Assembly: GCA_050049775.1 (NCBI GenBank)
Contig: JASFVP010000004.1
Location: forward strand, 34,721 to 98,720
DNA: 64,000 bases
From: JABDQZ01 sp050049775
Lineage (GTDB): Bacteria > Pseudomonadota > Gammaproteobacteria > Chromatiales > Chromatiaceae
Direction: 5' to 3'
Part shown: in pieces, positions 45,607 through 53,900 of the stretch
Layout of the letters: each line of letters begins with the position of its first letter
Position numbering within the stretch: position 1 is the first letter of the stretch
Notes under the pieces: model-generated
Databases searched by the model: none
Told to the model about the DNA's origin: nothing
Seen by the model: only the letters and a program-made list of their open reading frames with translations
Program-made: the position numbers and the translations under genes

Positions 45607-46275
45607 TTGATTCGTTTTGATAATGTCAGCAAGCGTTACCCGGGCGGTCACGAAGGCCTGAGTAGCGTCAGCTTTCACATGCCACCGGGCGATATGGCCT
45701 TTCTCACCGGCCATTCCGGCGCCGGTAAAAGTACACTGCTGAAACTCATCGGCCTGCTCGAACACAGCACGCGCGGCCAGGTCATGGTCGACGGTCGTAA
45801 CCTGGGCAAGGTCAAACGCCGCCAGGTCCCGTTTCACCGCCGCAAGATCGGCATGATCTTCCAGGATCATCGCCTGCTGCACGATCGCACCGTGTTCGAC
45901 AACGTTGCCATGCCGCTGGTGGTGGCCGGCATCGGCAGGCAGGAAACCGGCCGACGCGTGCGCGCCGCACTCGACAAAGTCGGCCTGCTGAAACACGAGA
46001 AAGACTATCCGATCACCCTGTCCGGCGGCGAACAACAGCGCGTCGGCATCGCCCGCGCCGTGGTCAGCAAACCCCCGGTGGTGGTCGCCGACGAACCGAC
46101 CGGCAATCTCGACCCGGAACTGTCGCGTGAAATCATGGACCTGTTTGTGCAGTTCAACCAGGTCGGCGTGACGCTGCTGATCGCCACGCATGACATCGAG
46201 CTGGTGCGGCAAATGCAACGCCGCGTGCTGACGCTCAGCAACGGCCGTTTGATCCAGGACACGGCGGCAGACTGA
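45607..46275 (+). CDS. ftsE: Cell-division ATP-binding protein FtsE
   Basis: 222 residues, the standard length, starting at TTG 45607 with an AGG stretch 8 bases upstream; the open frame extends further left without homology. Walker A is GHSGAGKSTLLK, signature LSGGEQQRVGIA, Walker B VVVADEPTGNLD. It partners FtsX to regulate peptidoglycan hydrolases at the septum. Its stop overlaps the ftsX ATG. Confidence 0.96.
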   Translation: MIRFDNVSKRYPGGHEGLSSVSFHMPPGDMAFLTGHSGAGKSTLLKLIGLLEHSTRGQVMVDGRNLGKVKRRQVPFHRRKIGMIFQDHRLLHDRTVFDNVAMPLVVAGIGRQETGRRVRAALDKVGLLKHEKDYPITLSGGEQQRVGIARAVVSKPPVVVADEPTGNLDPELSREIMDLFVQFNQVGVTLLIATHDIELVRQMQRRVLTLSNGRLIQDTAAD

Positions 46276-47243
46276 TGGCCAAGCGCGCACCAAAGCCGCA
46301 AAAAACTAGCCGCAAAAAACCGGCCGCGCCGGTTGCCTGGCTGCTACGCCATGCCCAAGTAGCCCTGGCCAGCCTCGGCCGGCTGACGCGCTCACCGGTC
46401 GCCACCCTCATGACCGCCACCGTCATCGGCATTGCCGCTGCACTGCCGGCCGGTATGTGGGTGTTGCTGAATAATGTGCAGCAACTGAGCGGTTCCTGGG
46501 ATGGCGCAGCCACCATTTCGATTTTTCTCAAGACCGACGTCAGCGATGCCGCCGCGCAGGAACTGCAACAGCAGCTGCGTAAAAAACCCGAAATCAGTGC
46601 CGTCCAGCTGATCAGCAAACAGCAGGCGATGCAGGAATTCCGCCAGCAAAGCGGCTTTGGCAAGGCGCTGGAAGTGCTCGACAGCAACCCGCTGCCGGCA
46701 GTGCTGGTGGTCACGCCGACGTTGCAGCACAGCGACCCGGCCAATGCCGAATTGCTGGTCAAACAGCTCGATCGCCTGGAACAGGCCGACTTCGCCCAAC
46801 TCGACCTCGAGTGGGTGCGGCGTTTTCATGCCATTACCGAAATCGCCGCGCGCGCCGTGGTGGTGTTGGCCAGCCTGCTCAGCCTGGCGGTGCTGCTGAT
46901 CATCGGCAATACCATTCGCCTGGAAATCCAGAACCGGCATGCCGAAATCGAGATCACCAAGCTCATCGGCGCCACCGACGCCTTCATCCAGCGGCCGTTC
47001 CTGTACAGCGGCTTCTGGTACGGCCTAGCCGGCGGCCTGATCGCCTGGCTGCTGGTCAGCCTGTCGCTGTGGTTGCTGTCGGGGCCGGTGGAAACCCTCA
47101 CCGGCCTGTATCAAAGCGATTTCGGCCTGTCGCTGCTCGGGCTGCAGACTTCGTTGATCCTGGTGCTCGGCACCGCCCTGCTCGGTATTCTCGGCGCCCG
47201 CATCGCCGTTGGCCGCCACCTGAGCGCGATCGAACCGGAATAA
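46275..47243 (+). CDS. ftsX: Cell-division permease-like protein FtsX
   Basis: 322 residues. An extended basic N-terminus (residues 1-45) is followed by four membrane helices with a large extracytoplasmic loop between the first and second (SGSWDGAATISIFLKTDVSD). EIEITKLIGATDAFIQRPFLYSG is the conserved cytoplasmic loop. It overlaps ftsE by one base (TGATG) and forms the FtsEX complex. Confidence 0.96.
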   Translation: MAKRAPKPQKTSRKKPAAPVAWLLRHAQVALASLGRLTRSPVATLMTATVIGIAAALPAGMWVLLNNVQQLSGSWDGAATISIFLKTDVSDAAAQELQQQLRKKPEISAVQLISKQQAMQEFRQQSGFGKALEVLDSNPLPAVLVVTPTLQHSDPANAELLVKQLDRLEQADFAQLDLEWVRRFHAITEIAARAVVVLASLLSLAVLLIIGNTIRLEIQNRHAEIEITKLIGATDAFIQRPFLYSGFWYGLAGGLIAWLLVSLSLWLLSGPVETLTGLYQSDFGLSLLGLQTSLILVLGTALLGILGARIAVGRHLSAIEPE

Positions 47244-47339
47244 AATTCCTGCTCAATATCCAGGCAATTTGGCCGAATCAGGCCCTGTTTTCCGTCAAAA
47301 CGGGCAAAAAACTGTGGTTTTCCGGAACCATTCATATTT

Positions 47340-47366
47340 TTAGCACTCTTACTTCGCGAGTGCTAA
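47340..47366. promoter_or_regulatory. CIRCE element (HrcA operator) upstream of rpoH
   Basis: TTAGCACTC at 47340-47348 and GAGTGCTAA at 47358-47366 form a perfect 9-N9-9 inverted repeat, identical to the CIRCE consensus. It lies 69 bases before the rpoH start. CIRCE is the binding site of the HrcA repressor, normally in front of groESL and dnaK operons. Confidence 0.92.
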
Positions 47367-47435
47367 AAACCGCTAGCCGTCTGCCAGGCAGAATGCTAGT
47401 CTAATACCAGAAATTGAAGTTTGAGGGAGTTTTAC

Positions 47436-48287
47436 ATGAGCAAAGAACTTGCTATTGCGCCGGCATTTCCGACAGGCAGTATCGAGTCCTACATCTCCGC
47501 CGCTTACCAGTTGCCGATGCTGTCGGCCGAGGAAGAGCATGATCTGGCGGTCAGATTTCATGAAAAACAGGATCTGGCGGCCGCCCAGGCGCTGGTGTTG
47601 TCACACATTCGTTTCGTGATCCGCATCGCGCGCGGTTATGCCGGATACGGCCTGCCACAGCAAGACCTGATTCAGGAAGGCACCGTCGGCCTGATGAAAG
47701 CGGTGCGCCGTTTTGACCCGAATATGGGCGTGCGCCTGGTTTCCTTTGCCGTGCACTGGATCAAGGCCGAGATGCACGAGTTCATCCTGCGCAACTGGCG
47801 TATTGTCAAAATCGCCACCACCAAGGCGCAGCGCAAACTGTTCTTCAACCTGCGCAGTTCTAAAAAACGTCTCGGCTGGTTTTCGCAGGATGAAATTGAA
47901 AGCGTCGCCAAAGACCTCGGCGTCAAACCCGAAACCGTGGTGGAAATGGAAGCGCGCCTCAGTAATCACGACGTCGCTTATGATCTCTCTGACAGCGATG
48001 ACGATGACGCCCCAGTCACCGCTCCAGCCGCTTATCTGGCCGACATGAGCATGGAGCCGGAAAGCTATCTGGAAAAGACCGACCTGGAAGAGCAAAACCA
48101 CGAGCACCTGCAGCTCGCGCTGGAAAAGCTCGATGAACGCAGCCTCGACATCATCCAGGAACGCTGGCTCACTGATGACAAAGCCACGCTGCACGACCTG
48201 GCCGATAAATACGGCGTTTCCGCCGAACGCATCCGCCAGATCGAAAAAGCCGCGATGAACAAGCTCAAGGGTGTGTTGGTCGCCTGA
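47436..48287 (+). CDS. rpoH: Heat-shock sigma factor RpoH (sigma-32)
   Basis: 283 residues from ATG 47436 with a GAGGGAG ribosome-binding site. Region 2 contains GYGLPQQDLIQEGTVGLMKAV, the RpoH box reads QRKLFFNLR (QRKLFFNLR is the sigma-32 hallmark), and region 4 ends YGVSAERIRQIEKAAMNKL. It directs transcription of heat-shock genes. The CIRCE element upstream indicates added control by HrcA. Confidence 0.97.
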   Translation: MSKELAIAPAFPTGSIESYISAAYQLPMLSAEEEHDLAVRFHEKQDLAAAQALVLSHIRFVIRIARGYAGYGLPQQDLIQEGTVGLMKAVRRFDPNMGVRLVSFAVHWIKAEMHEFILRNWRIVKIATTKAQRKLFFNLRSSKKRLGWFSQDEIESVAKDLGVKPETVVEMEARLSNHDVAYDLSDSDDDDAPVTAPAAYLADMSMEPESYLEKTDLEEQNHEHLQLALEKLDERSLDIIQERWLTDDKATLHDLADKYGVSAERIRQIEKAAMNKLKGVLVA

Positions 48288-48313
48288 ATCAGCTAATAAC
48301 GTAACTAAAAGCC

Positions 48314-48345
48314 AAGGCCCGTCAGTGACGGGCCTTTTGTTTTTC
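48314..48345 (+). terminator. Terminator of rpoH
   Basis: AAGGCCCGTC and GACGGGCCTT form a 10-bp stem with an AGT loop, followed by TTGTTTTT. Confidence 0.9.
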
Positions 48346-48370
48346 AGGCCAACCGTAAAAGCTGTGCGCC

Positions 48371-48814
48371 CTATGCCTGGCGCTTTTCATCAACCATGTT
48401 TCCCGCCAGCCAGCCATGCAATGTTGTGCCGGTGAGCAAGATGCAAGGCAGTTGCAAAACCAGCAGATTCAACAGCAGCAAATCGCCAGGCAGCCAGACC
48501 CAGAAAACCAGCGTCGAAAAACTCACCGTGTAAAGCAACGCATGTAGCAGCTGTTGGCTTAACGGATAGCGCTTTTTCCAATGCGTCTGCAGCAACCACA
48601 TGCCTGGCAATCGATATTGATGAAAAACGATAGCGACCAGATTTTCTGTAAAAAACAGCCCGACAAATATCAGCTTCAATTCAAGGCGATCAAAACTCCC
48701 GGCAAGAAACGGCAACAGGAAAACTAACGCAACAGCAGCATTGATCAGCGAAACCGCGAGTTTTTCCAGCGCTGACGTCGGCCTGCATGACAGGCTTGTC
48801 GCGGTGTCATTCAC
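48371..48814 (-). CDS. Small integral membrane protein, function unknown
   Basis: 147 residues with four hydrophobic helices (around 20-40, 47-64, 88-107 and 109-128). A YRLPGMWLLQTHWKKRYPLSQQ motif sits between helices two and three. It overlaps the start of the M23-like gene upstream by 8 bases, so the pair is probably translated together. I do not recognise a characterised family; RDD-like or DUF membrane proteins are possible. Confidence 0.7.
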   Translation of the reverse strand: MNDTATSLSCRPTSALEKLAVSLINAAVALVFLLPFLAGSFDRLELKLIFVGLFFTENLVAIVFHQYRLPGMWLLQTHWKKRYPLSQQLLHALLYTVSFSTLVFWVWLPGDLLLLNLLVLQLPCILLTGTTLHGWLAGNMVDEKRQA

Positions 48815-49703
48815 GACTGATCACACTGTTAACCGTCAACCAGCGCCCATCAAAACGCAGCCCGATTTCCGTACCATTTTTTGTTGCGCCGATATGCAGA
48901 TGCGGCTCAAGCGAATTTCCCGAATTGCCGATTTCCGCCAGCCATTGACCCGTTTGCACATACTGCCCGGGCGTTACCCGAATACTGTTTTGTTTCAGGT
49001 GAGCCAACAGGATATCCGCCCCTGCACAGGACAGTGTCAGGTAGTTGCCCTCCGGATGATCGATATCCGGATTTCCTGGTTGGTTGTCCGGCAGGCCATC
49101 GCGAGTTTTTATCACCCTTGCCTGGCACGGGCTGTAAAGTTTCTCACCAAAGATTTCATAGTCGCTGAGCGCCTGCGGGGCTACGCCGTCAGCCCGATTG
49201 CCAAACGAGTTCAAGCTGACAATGTCCACTGCCAGCTTTTCACCGGCCAATGAGTGGAACGGGTTTGCCACGGCGTTGCCTCCTCCCTGGAGCACGTAAT
49301 AAGTGCCCGGCCGGAACGGAAAATTCACGTTTACCGCCTCAGCGGCAGGAAAAAATGACATGACAGCCAGTACATTCAGCAGCAGAAAAACGGGAATAAC
49401 CAGCAGAGACGCAACGATGCCTTTTGTGTTGCGCACAAGCACATACGCACCATTTTGCCGGTTGCGCCAGAACGACAAGCCGGCAACCAGAAGGAACAAC
49501 CCGAGCAGCACATAGCGCAGGTAATAACTGGTAAAGGCCCAGGGCCCTGTCAGGAAAGCAAATGCAATCATGCTGACACAAGCCAGTGCGCCCAACAGCC
49601 AGTCCAGCCAGCTTTGCTTTTGCAGTCTGGACAACCAGACGAGCGCAATGCCGGAAAGAATCAGCGGGTAAGCCGCAAACACGATCGCCAGGTAGTCACT
49701 CAT
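48807..49703 (-). CDS. Membrane protein with M23 (LytM) peptidase-like domain
   Basis: 298 residues. Four hydrophobic helices occupy about residues 1-125. The C-terminal part is LytM-like: EKLAVDIVSL, LLAHLKQNSI, then GNSGNSLEPHLHI. The HxH motif (HLH) and the earlier Asp are present, but the usual first histidine of HxxxD is Lys, so zinc binding may be altered. It may act on peptidoglycan or serve as a non-catalytic LytM factor. It is co-transcribed with the small membrane protein downstream. Confidence 0.78.
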   Translation of the reverse strand: MSDYLAIVFAAYPLILSGIALVWLSRLQKQSWLDWLLGALACVSMIAFAFLTGPWAFTSYYLRYVLLGLFLLVAGLSFWRNRQNGAYVLVRNTKGIVASLLVIPVFLLLNVLAVMSFFPAAEAVNVNFPFRPGTYYVLQGGGNAVANPFHSLAGEKLAVDIVSLNSFGNRADGVAPQALSDYEIFGEKLYSPCQARVIKTRDGLPDNQPGNPDIDHPEGNYLTLSCAGADILLAHLKQNSIRVTPGQYVQTGQWLAEIGNSGNSLEPHLHIGATKNGTEIGLRFDGRWLTVNSVISRE

Positions 49704-49750
49704 ACATTTGACTCAGCCATGCATCAAACCTGCGCACCGACCTGACCAGC

Positions 49751-50959
49751 CTAGAAAACCAAAACCAGTAACAGGCTGGCAGCCACACACCAGAGCACCA
49801 CAAACAGCGGAGACAACCGCCAGATCGCCAACATGCCGAAAGCGATAATGCCAATTGCCAGATCGGCGCCTGAGGTAATCCCGGACGTAAAAACCGGGTC
49901 ATAAAGTGCCGCCGCCAGCACGCCAACCACCGCCGCATTGACACCCGCAATAGCGTTAGCTGCCGCCGGATTCTGCGACATGGCCTGCCACACCGGCAAT
50001 GCTGCGGCTACCAAAAGAAACCCGGGCAAAAAGATAAACACCAGCGCAACCATGGAACCCGCCCAGGCGCTGTAGCCGGAAGGAATAATCGCGCCAAGGT
50101 AGGCCGAGAAAGCGAACATCGGGCCCGGAATAGCCTGCGCGGCGCCGTAGCCGGCGAGGAAACTTTCTTTTGTGACCCAGCCCGGTGTCACCACAGATTC
50201 CTCGAGCAGCGGCAAGACGACATGGCCGCCGCCAAACACCAGTGCGCCTGCCCGGTAGAAAGCTTCAGCAATCGCAAACAGCCCGGATTGAAGCGGCGCC
50301 AGAGCCAGGGTAAACAGCAAGCACAGGAAGACGGCAAACAGAATGGCGCTTAGGCGTCGACCATACGCCACCTGGATATGCCCATCACTGCCGGCAGCCG
50401 TTTCACGACAAAACAGCACCCCGGCTGCCGCGCCGGCCAAGACAACCAGAAGTTGCGCCCCGGCGGAACCCGACAGCAACAAGACGCCAGCCGCCAACAC
50501 AGCGATGCCACGCCGACGATTGTCGGGACAAAGTTTTTTGAACATGCCCAAAACCGCGTCGGCAACGACAGCGCAGGCAACGAGTTTCAAACCATGAATT
50601 ACGGCGTCGCCAATCCGGCCGGACAAAAGCGGCAGCATGGACGCAAAACCAACAAGCAACAATGCCGAGGGCAGTGTGAAAGCCAGAAAAGCCGCCATGG
50701 CTCCAGACCAGCCGGCACGCAAGAGACCAAGAGAGAAACCCAGCTGACTACTCGCCGGGCCGGGCAGAAATTGACAAATCGCGAGCAGCTGGCTGAATTG
50801 ACTCTCTGTCACCCAGTTTTGACGCTCGACCAATTCCTTGCGGAAATACCCCAGATGCGCAATCGGACCACCGAACGAGGTCAGCCCCAGCTTCAGAAAC
50901 GTCGTGAATACTTCAGCAGCACGTCCCCTGGAGACAATTTCCGGTTTGGCTTCAGACAT
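49751..50959 (-). CDS. chrA: Chromate-transporter-family (CHR) protein
   Basis: 402 residues made of two homologous halves with about ten helices. The first CHR half has GLTSFGGPIAHLGYFRKELV and QFLPGPASSQLGFSLG; the second has ALVFGGGHVVLPLLEE and GAAQAIPGPMFAFSAYLG. CHR proteins export chromate or exchange other anions; resistance cannot be assumed from the sequence. It is the last core-type gene before the cassette array. Confidence 0.9.
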   Translation of the reverse strand: MSEAKPEIVSRGRAAEVFTTFLKLGLTSFGGPIAHLGYFRKELVERQNWVTESQFSQLLAICQFLPGPASSQLGFSLGLLRAGWSGAMAAFLAFTLPSALLLVGFASMLPLLSGRIGDAVIHGLKLVACAVVADAVLGMFKKLCPDNRRRGIAVLAAGVLLLSGSAGAQLLVVLAGAAAGVLFCRETAAGSDGHIQVAYGRRLSAILFAVFLCLLFTLALAPLQSGLFAIAEAFYRAGALVFGGGHVVLPLLEESVVTPGWVTKESFLAGYGAAQAIPGPMFAFSAYLGAIIPSGYSAWAGSMVALVFIFLPGFLLVAAALPVWQAMSQNPAAANAIAGVNAAVVGVLAAALYDPVFTSGITSGADLAIGIIAFGMLAIWRLSPLFVVLWCVAASLLLVLVF

Positions 50960-51096
50960 CTTGCAAGCTTGTTATGGATGGGCGAGTCAGTACTTTAGCA
51001 GTAAAAATGTGGCGTGTGGCCCACATGATCGCCGTTCGAATGAAATGGCCCGGGCATTTGAAAGCGAGCTTCTATTATCCTGAAACTATCGCCGTG

Positions 51097-51149
51097 ACCA
51101 ACAGGAGCGCAACCGAAGGGAGTGAATCAAGCGGGGACCGATTGTTATG
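51097..51149 (-). repeat. attC site 1, degenerate
   Basis: Right core TTGTTATGC is good and holds the TAA stop of the gene; left core CCAACAG has lost the TAACG form. Leftmost site of the array. Confidence 0.55.
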
Positions 51150-51534
51150 CATTTTTACCGATAATTTCATGACCGTATGAATTGTCGATAGAACACAGCC
51201 AGATGCCAGCAGGCGATTTATTGAATACATATGTGGCCTTACGCTCAGTGGCAGGAAAATCTGGACCAGATATAACAGTGTTTGCCAGCACTAAAGCCGT
51301 ATCTCCTGACTCTAGTATTTCCATACCATCTTGTTTAACTTGTAGTCCATTTTTAAAATATACAGCTATCGCTTGAAATGCCTTTCTAATGGCATCTTTA
51401 CCGACAGCATTCCTTCCTGGCTCAATAACCAACAGCGCATCATCGGTGTAAATATTGAGAAGACTGTCAAAATCTTCTGCAACTATTGCTCTATCTGCAT
51501 TTTCTATTTGAGCGACTACTGAATGCTGTCCCAT
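51145..51534 (-). CDS. SnoaL-like/DUF4440 (NTF2-fold) protein
   Basis: 129 residues from ATG 51534; a longer frame to 51564 starts inside the neighbouring attC. The pattern ENADRAIVAEDFDSLLNIYT followed by DALLVIEPGRNAVGKDAIRKAF and a C-terminal beta-hairpin with IWLCSIDNSYGHEI is characteristic of the NTF2-like superfamily of small ligand-binding or isomerase-like proteins. The exact activity cannot be told. Its TAA stop is part of attC site 1. Confidence 0.75.
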   Translation of the reverse strand: MGQHSVVAQIENADRAIVAEDFDSLLNIYTDDALLVIEPGRNAVGKDAIRKAFQAIAVYFKNGLQVKQDGMEILESGDTALVLANTVISGPDFPATERKATYVFNKSPAGIWLCSIDNSYGHEIIGKNA

Positions 51535-51550
51535 ACAGTTCTTTCCTGAT

Positions 51551-51610
51551 GTATAACGACTCATATCAACGTATAAGTGAACGAGTAGCGAGCTGAACGC
51601 GTTTGTTAGA
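51551..51610 (-). repeat. attC site 2
   Basis: ATAACGAC at the left, TTGTTAGA at the right, 60 bases. Confidence 0.75.
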
Positions 51611-51612
51611 GC

Positions 51613-52203
51613 TCATTCCACGATCACGCTCAAATTTCCATATTCTACCAATAACGCTCCTTCCTGATCGTGCCGGGTGCCAGTAAAAACCGGGGCAACC
51701 CCGAATACACCAATATTTACTTTTTCGACGGAGTCGGAATCATATTTACCGATGAAATTGGGGTTTGTACATACGACGAGATAATGCTCGCCCGCCTTCA
51801 CAGGCGTAAATGAATGCTGCCACATCGGCTCAAGAAAAAAGGAACCGCCTTGAAAGTTGGTGTACGGCTGAACGACACGGGCTAAAGCCTTTTGCCTGTT
51901 CAGGAACATCAGAACGGGAAAGAACAGCTTCCCCCCACGGATGTAACTCTTGATCTCAACGGTAGAATCGACGGCTTTCGGCAGTAAGAATGCCGCCGCA
52001 CGGCTTGGGCCTCCGTCACATTCTGCCACCTGGCTTCGCTCATCGATACGGATATCGTTTTCTGTCGCAGAGACTAAAAGCGTATATTCGAGCTCGCTGT
52101 ACTCCAGTGGTACCGAAACACCAGCCTCAGCACTTTCCCTGACTGGAGAGGCCACACATCCACTAAGGGCTGCAACCAAGGCAAAACACAACAGGTTCTT
52201 CAT
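51613..52203 (-). CDS. Putative lipoprotein, cassette-borne
   Basis: 196 residues with a lipoprotein signal peptide: MKNLLCFALVAALSGC, lipobox LSGC, Cys16 as the modified residue. The mature part begins VASPVRESAEAG and is beta-rich; it contains a CDGGPSRAA cysteine and KVNIGVFGVAPVFTGTRH. The Ala-free +2 position (Val) predicts outer-membrane sorting. No family recognised. Confidence 0.75.
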   Translation of the reverse strand: MKNLLCFALVAALSGCVASPVRESAEAGVSVPLEYSELEYTLLVSATENDIRIDERSQVAECDGGPSRAAAFLLPKAVDSTVEIKSYIRGGKLFFPVLMFLNRQKALARVVQPYTNFQGGSFFLEPMWQHSFTPVKAGEHYLVVCTNPNFIGKYDSDSVEKVNIGVFGVAPVFTGTRHDQEGALLVEYGNLSVIVE

Positions 52204-52210
52204 TTTCCGC

Positions 52211-52295
52211 CCTAACGCCTGTACTTAGGGAAGACTGGCTAAGCCGGTCGTTCCAGTGAGGACCAAAGCGGAGAACATCTATAGCGCATTGCTAG
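52211..52295 (-). repeat. attC site 3
   Basis: CCTAACG at the left, right core degraded to TTGCTAG; 85 bases. Contains the CCAGTGAGGA(C)CAAAGCG segment also seen in site 14. Confidence 0.7.
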
Positions 52296-52806
52296 TTTTT
52301 TCATAGTATTCATTAAAAAAACTCTCGCCTTTTTTGCTTTTAAAAAAATAATAAGAAAAAGCGAAATTGGTCATTAAGAACAATAACAGAGATACAAATA
52401 GGATAAGACTACCATCTGAAATTACCGTTTTCCTGATTAAGAAAAACACACCATTAACACTGATCCACGTTAACAGGGTTTTCATCGCCCATGGCTTATT
52501 TGTTATGTGCGCTAAAAATCTTGTTTTATCTTTAGCGATTAATACTATGAAAAGAATAATAAATATAAGAAATTCGAATCTGTCTGAGACAAGCACTAAT
52601 GAAATGAATACCGGCAAGCCAAGTAATGCTGCAATTTTCTTTTCAAAGTCTTTTTTTGCCTGACTTTTCTAATAGGCGCCCGGCTGGGAGTGTAATTCAA
52701 TTTCTTCAGCAGAAGCTGTTGCTGTCAAACCACATTTTGAACAATTTTCAAGGCCCTTGTCATTTATAGCTGAGCAGTAATGGCAAACCCAGTTGTAGTC
52801 ACGCAT
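52279..52806 (-). pseudogene. Zinc-ribbon membrane protein interrupted by an in-frame amber codon
   Basis: Reading from ATG 52806, the first 45 codons encode a zinc ribbon (VCHYCSAINDKG, then NCSKCG; C-x2-C-x10-C-x2-C) and end at a TAG (52669-52671). The same frame continues without another stop for 129 codons: KSQAKKDFEKKIAALLGLPV, then four hydrophobic helices to TAG 52279. The two parts therefore look like one gene broken by a single nonsense codon. The downstream part could restart at TTG 52617. The last few codons run into attC site 3. Confidence 0.7.
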
Positions 52807-52826
52807 CTCCGATCCCATTCCTACAG

Positions 52827-52880
52827 ACTAACGCTTAAACTGCTGCACATATTTTCATCGACTGCCTTTACTCGTTATAG
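52827..52880 (-). repeat. attC site 4
   Basis: Short site, 54 bases: ACTAACGC at the left and CGTTATAG at the right. Confidence 0.6.
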
Positions 52881-52967
52881 GGGAAAACACGATGTACCAA
52901 AGAATAAGAGATACAATATCTGGTATGAAATCCCAGAGCCCGGACCTTCTTCTTAATTGTATTTAAT

Positions 52968-53522
52968 TTAATTTTTCTTCTTTCTTCTAGATAACCCGAT
53001 TCCTGCAACACCGAGCCCAAGCAGCGCTAGAGAGCTAGGGGCGGGGACAGTGTTGATCTGTGTAAATATTGCAAACGGACCTGTCGTTCCAACTGAACGT
53101 GTAAAGGGCCCATTGACTGTGTCACTTGTTGAAAATGGCGCATAGAAGTCAACAAGAATATCTGTATAGCCACTAACTACCCATAAGCCAACAAAGCCAA
53201 TACCACCAGGGTCAACAGTCCAATACGAATTTCCGGCATCATTGAACGCAGCATTTATGGCATCGGCCGCATCAAGTGCTAAAAGTGGGTCATCAGCGAA
53301 AGTTGTGACACTGGGATCGGAAATCAATACATCGGAAAACGATACATCGGTAGAATACCAATTCACATCATATAACAGACCACCAACATCCAGGTTTTGA
53401 ATAGATGAGTAGCAAGTATCAACCCCATCCGCGCACAATCCAGTGTTAACAATCGGCAGTGCAGTTGCCGTATACGGAACCATTAGGATAGTGGCTGCAA
53501 TAGCGCCTTTGATATGTTTCAT
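52968..53522 (-). CDS. PEP-CTERM sorting domain protein
   Basis: 184 residues. A signal peptide (HIKGAIAATILMVPYTATA) is followed by an acidic, beta-rich secreted domain with one near disulfide-sized cysteine pair (CADGVDTC). The C-terminus reads VPAPSSLALLGLGVAGIGL then SRRKKKN: a PEP-like motif with Ala in place of Glu, a hydrophobic helix and a basic cluster, the exosortase sorting signal. An exosortase must exist elsewhere for processing. It has 87 bases of untranslated sequence between its stop and the attC. Confidence 0.85.
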   Translation of the reverse strand: MKHIKGAIAATILMVPYTATALPIVNTGLCADGVDTCYSSIQNLDVGGLLYDVNWYSTDVSFSDVLISDPSVTTFADDPLLALDAADAINAAFNDAGNSYWTVDPGGIGFVGLWVVSGYTDILVDFYAPFSTSDTVNGPFTRSVGTTGPFAIFTQINTVPAPSSLALLGLGVAGIGLSRRKKKN

Positions 53523-53638
53523 TAAGTATTCTCCCTTACTTATTGTGATGTTTTCTATTATGTGGCGAATTTTAGCAGAAATATTCTTGTGCGATCTACA
53601 ATAATAGCCAATGTGGCGCTACTGGTATATTCCATAAT

Positions 53639-53733
53639 CCTATAACGTTCGGCTAAGAAGCGCAGAGTCTTGCGATGGCAGAGTGTCCCAGCGAGCATAG
53701 TGAGCGCATAGAGCCACTGAGCAGACTGCTAGT
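53639..53733 (-). repeat. attC site 5, degenerate right core
   Basis: ATAACGTTCGGCTAAG at the left, TGCTAG at the right; contains the CCCAGCGAGCATAG(T)GAGCGC segment shared with site 21. Confidence 0.65.
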
Positions 53734-53798
53734 GATTTCGAATAGCCACTGAAAAACCAGTATGCCAAGAGCGGAATAAGGTACACAACTAAAACCAT
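53640..53798 (-). CDS. Possible small membrane peptide
   Basis: 52 codons from ATG 53798, which has a GAGG ribosome-binding site 9 bases upstream. The first 20 residues (MVLVVYLIPLLAYWFFSGYS) form one membrane helix; the remainder is a translation of attC site 5 and ends at a TAG in its left core. The space 53523-53900 has no other open frame. The good ribosome-binding site is the main support; it could be chance. Confidence 0.4.
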   Translation of the reverse strand: MVLVVYLIPLLAYWFFSGYSKSLAVCSVALCAHYARWDTLPSQDSALLSRTL

Positions 53799-53822
53799 GC
53801 TTAGCCCCTCAGCTGTCTGGTA

Positions 53823-53896
53823 CCCAACGCATGCCTCAATGTCGCGCTAGAGAAATATATAGGGTAGGTTCACAGCGACATGATGTACTTGTTAGG
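53823..53896 (-). repeat. attC site 6
   Basis: Left core CCCAACG, right core TTGTTAGG, 74 bases. Confidence 0.7.
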
Positions 53897-53900
53897 ACTT

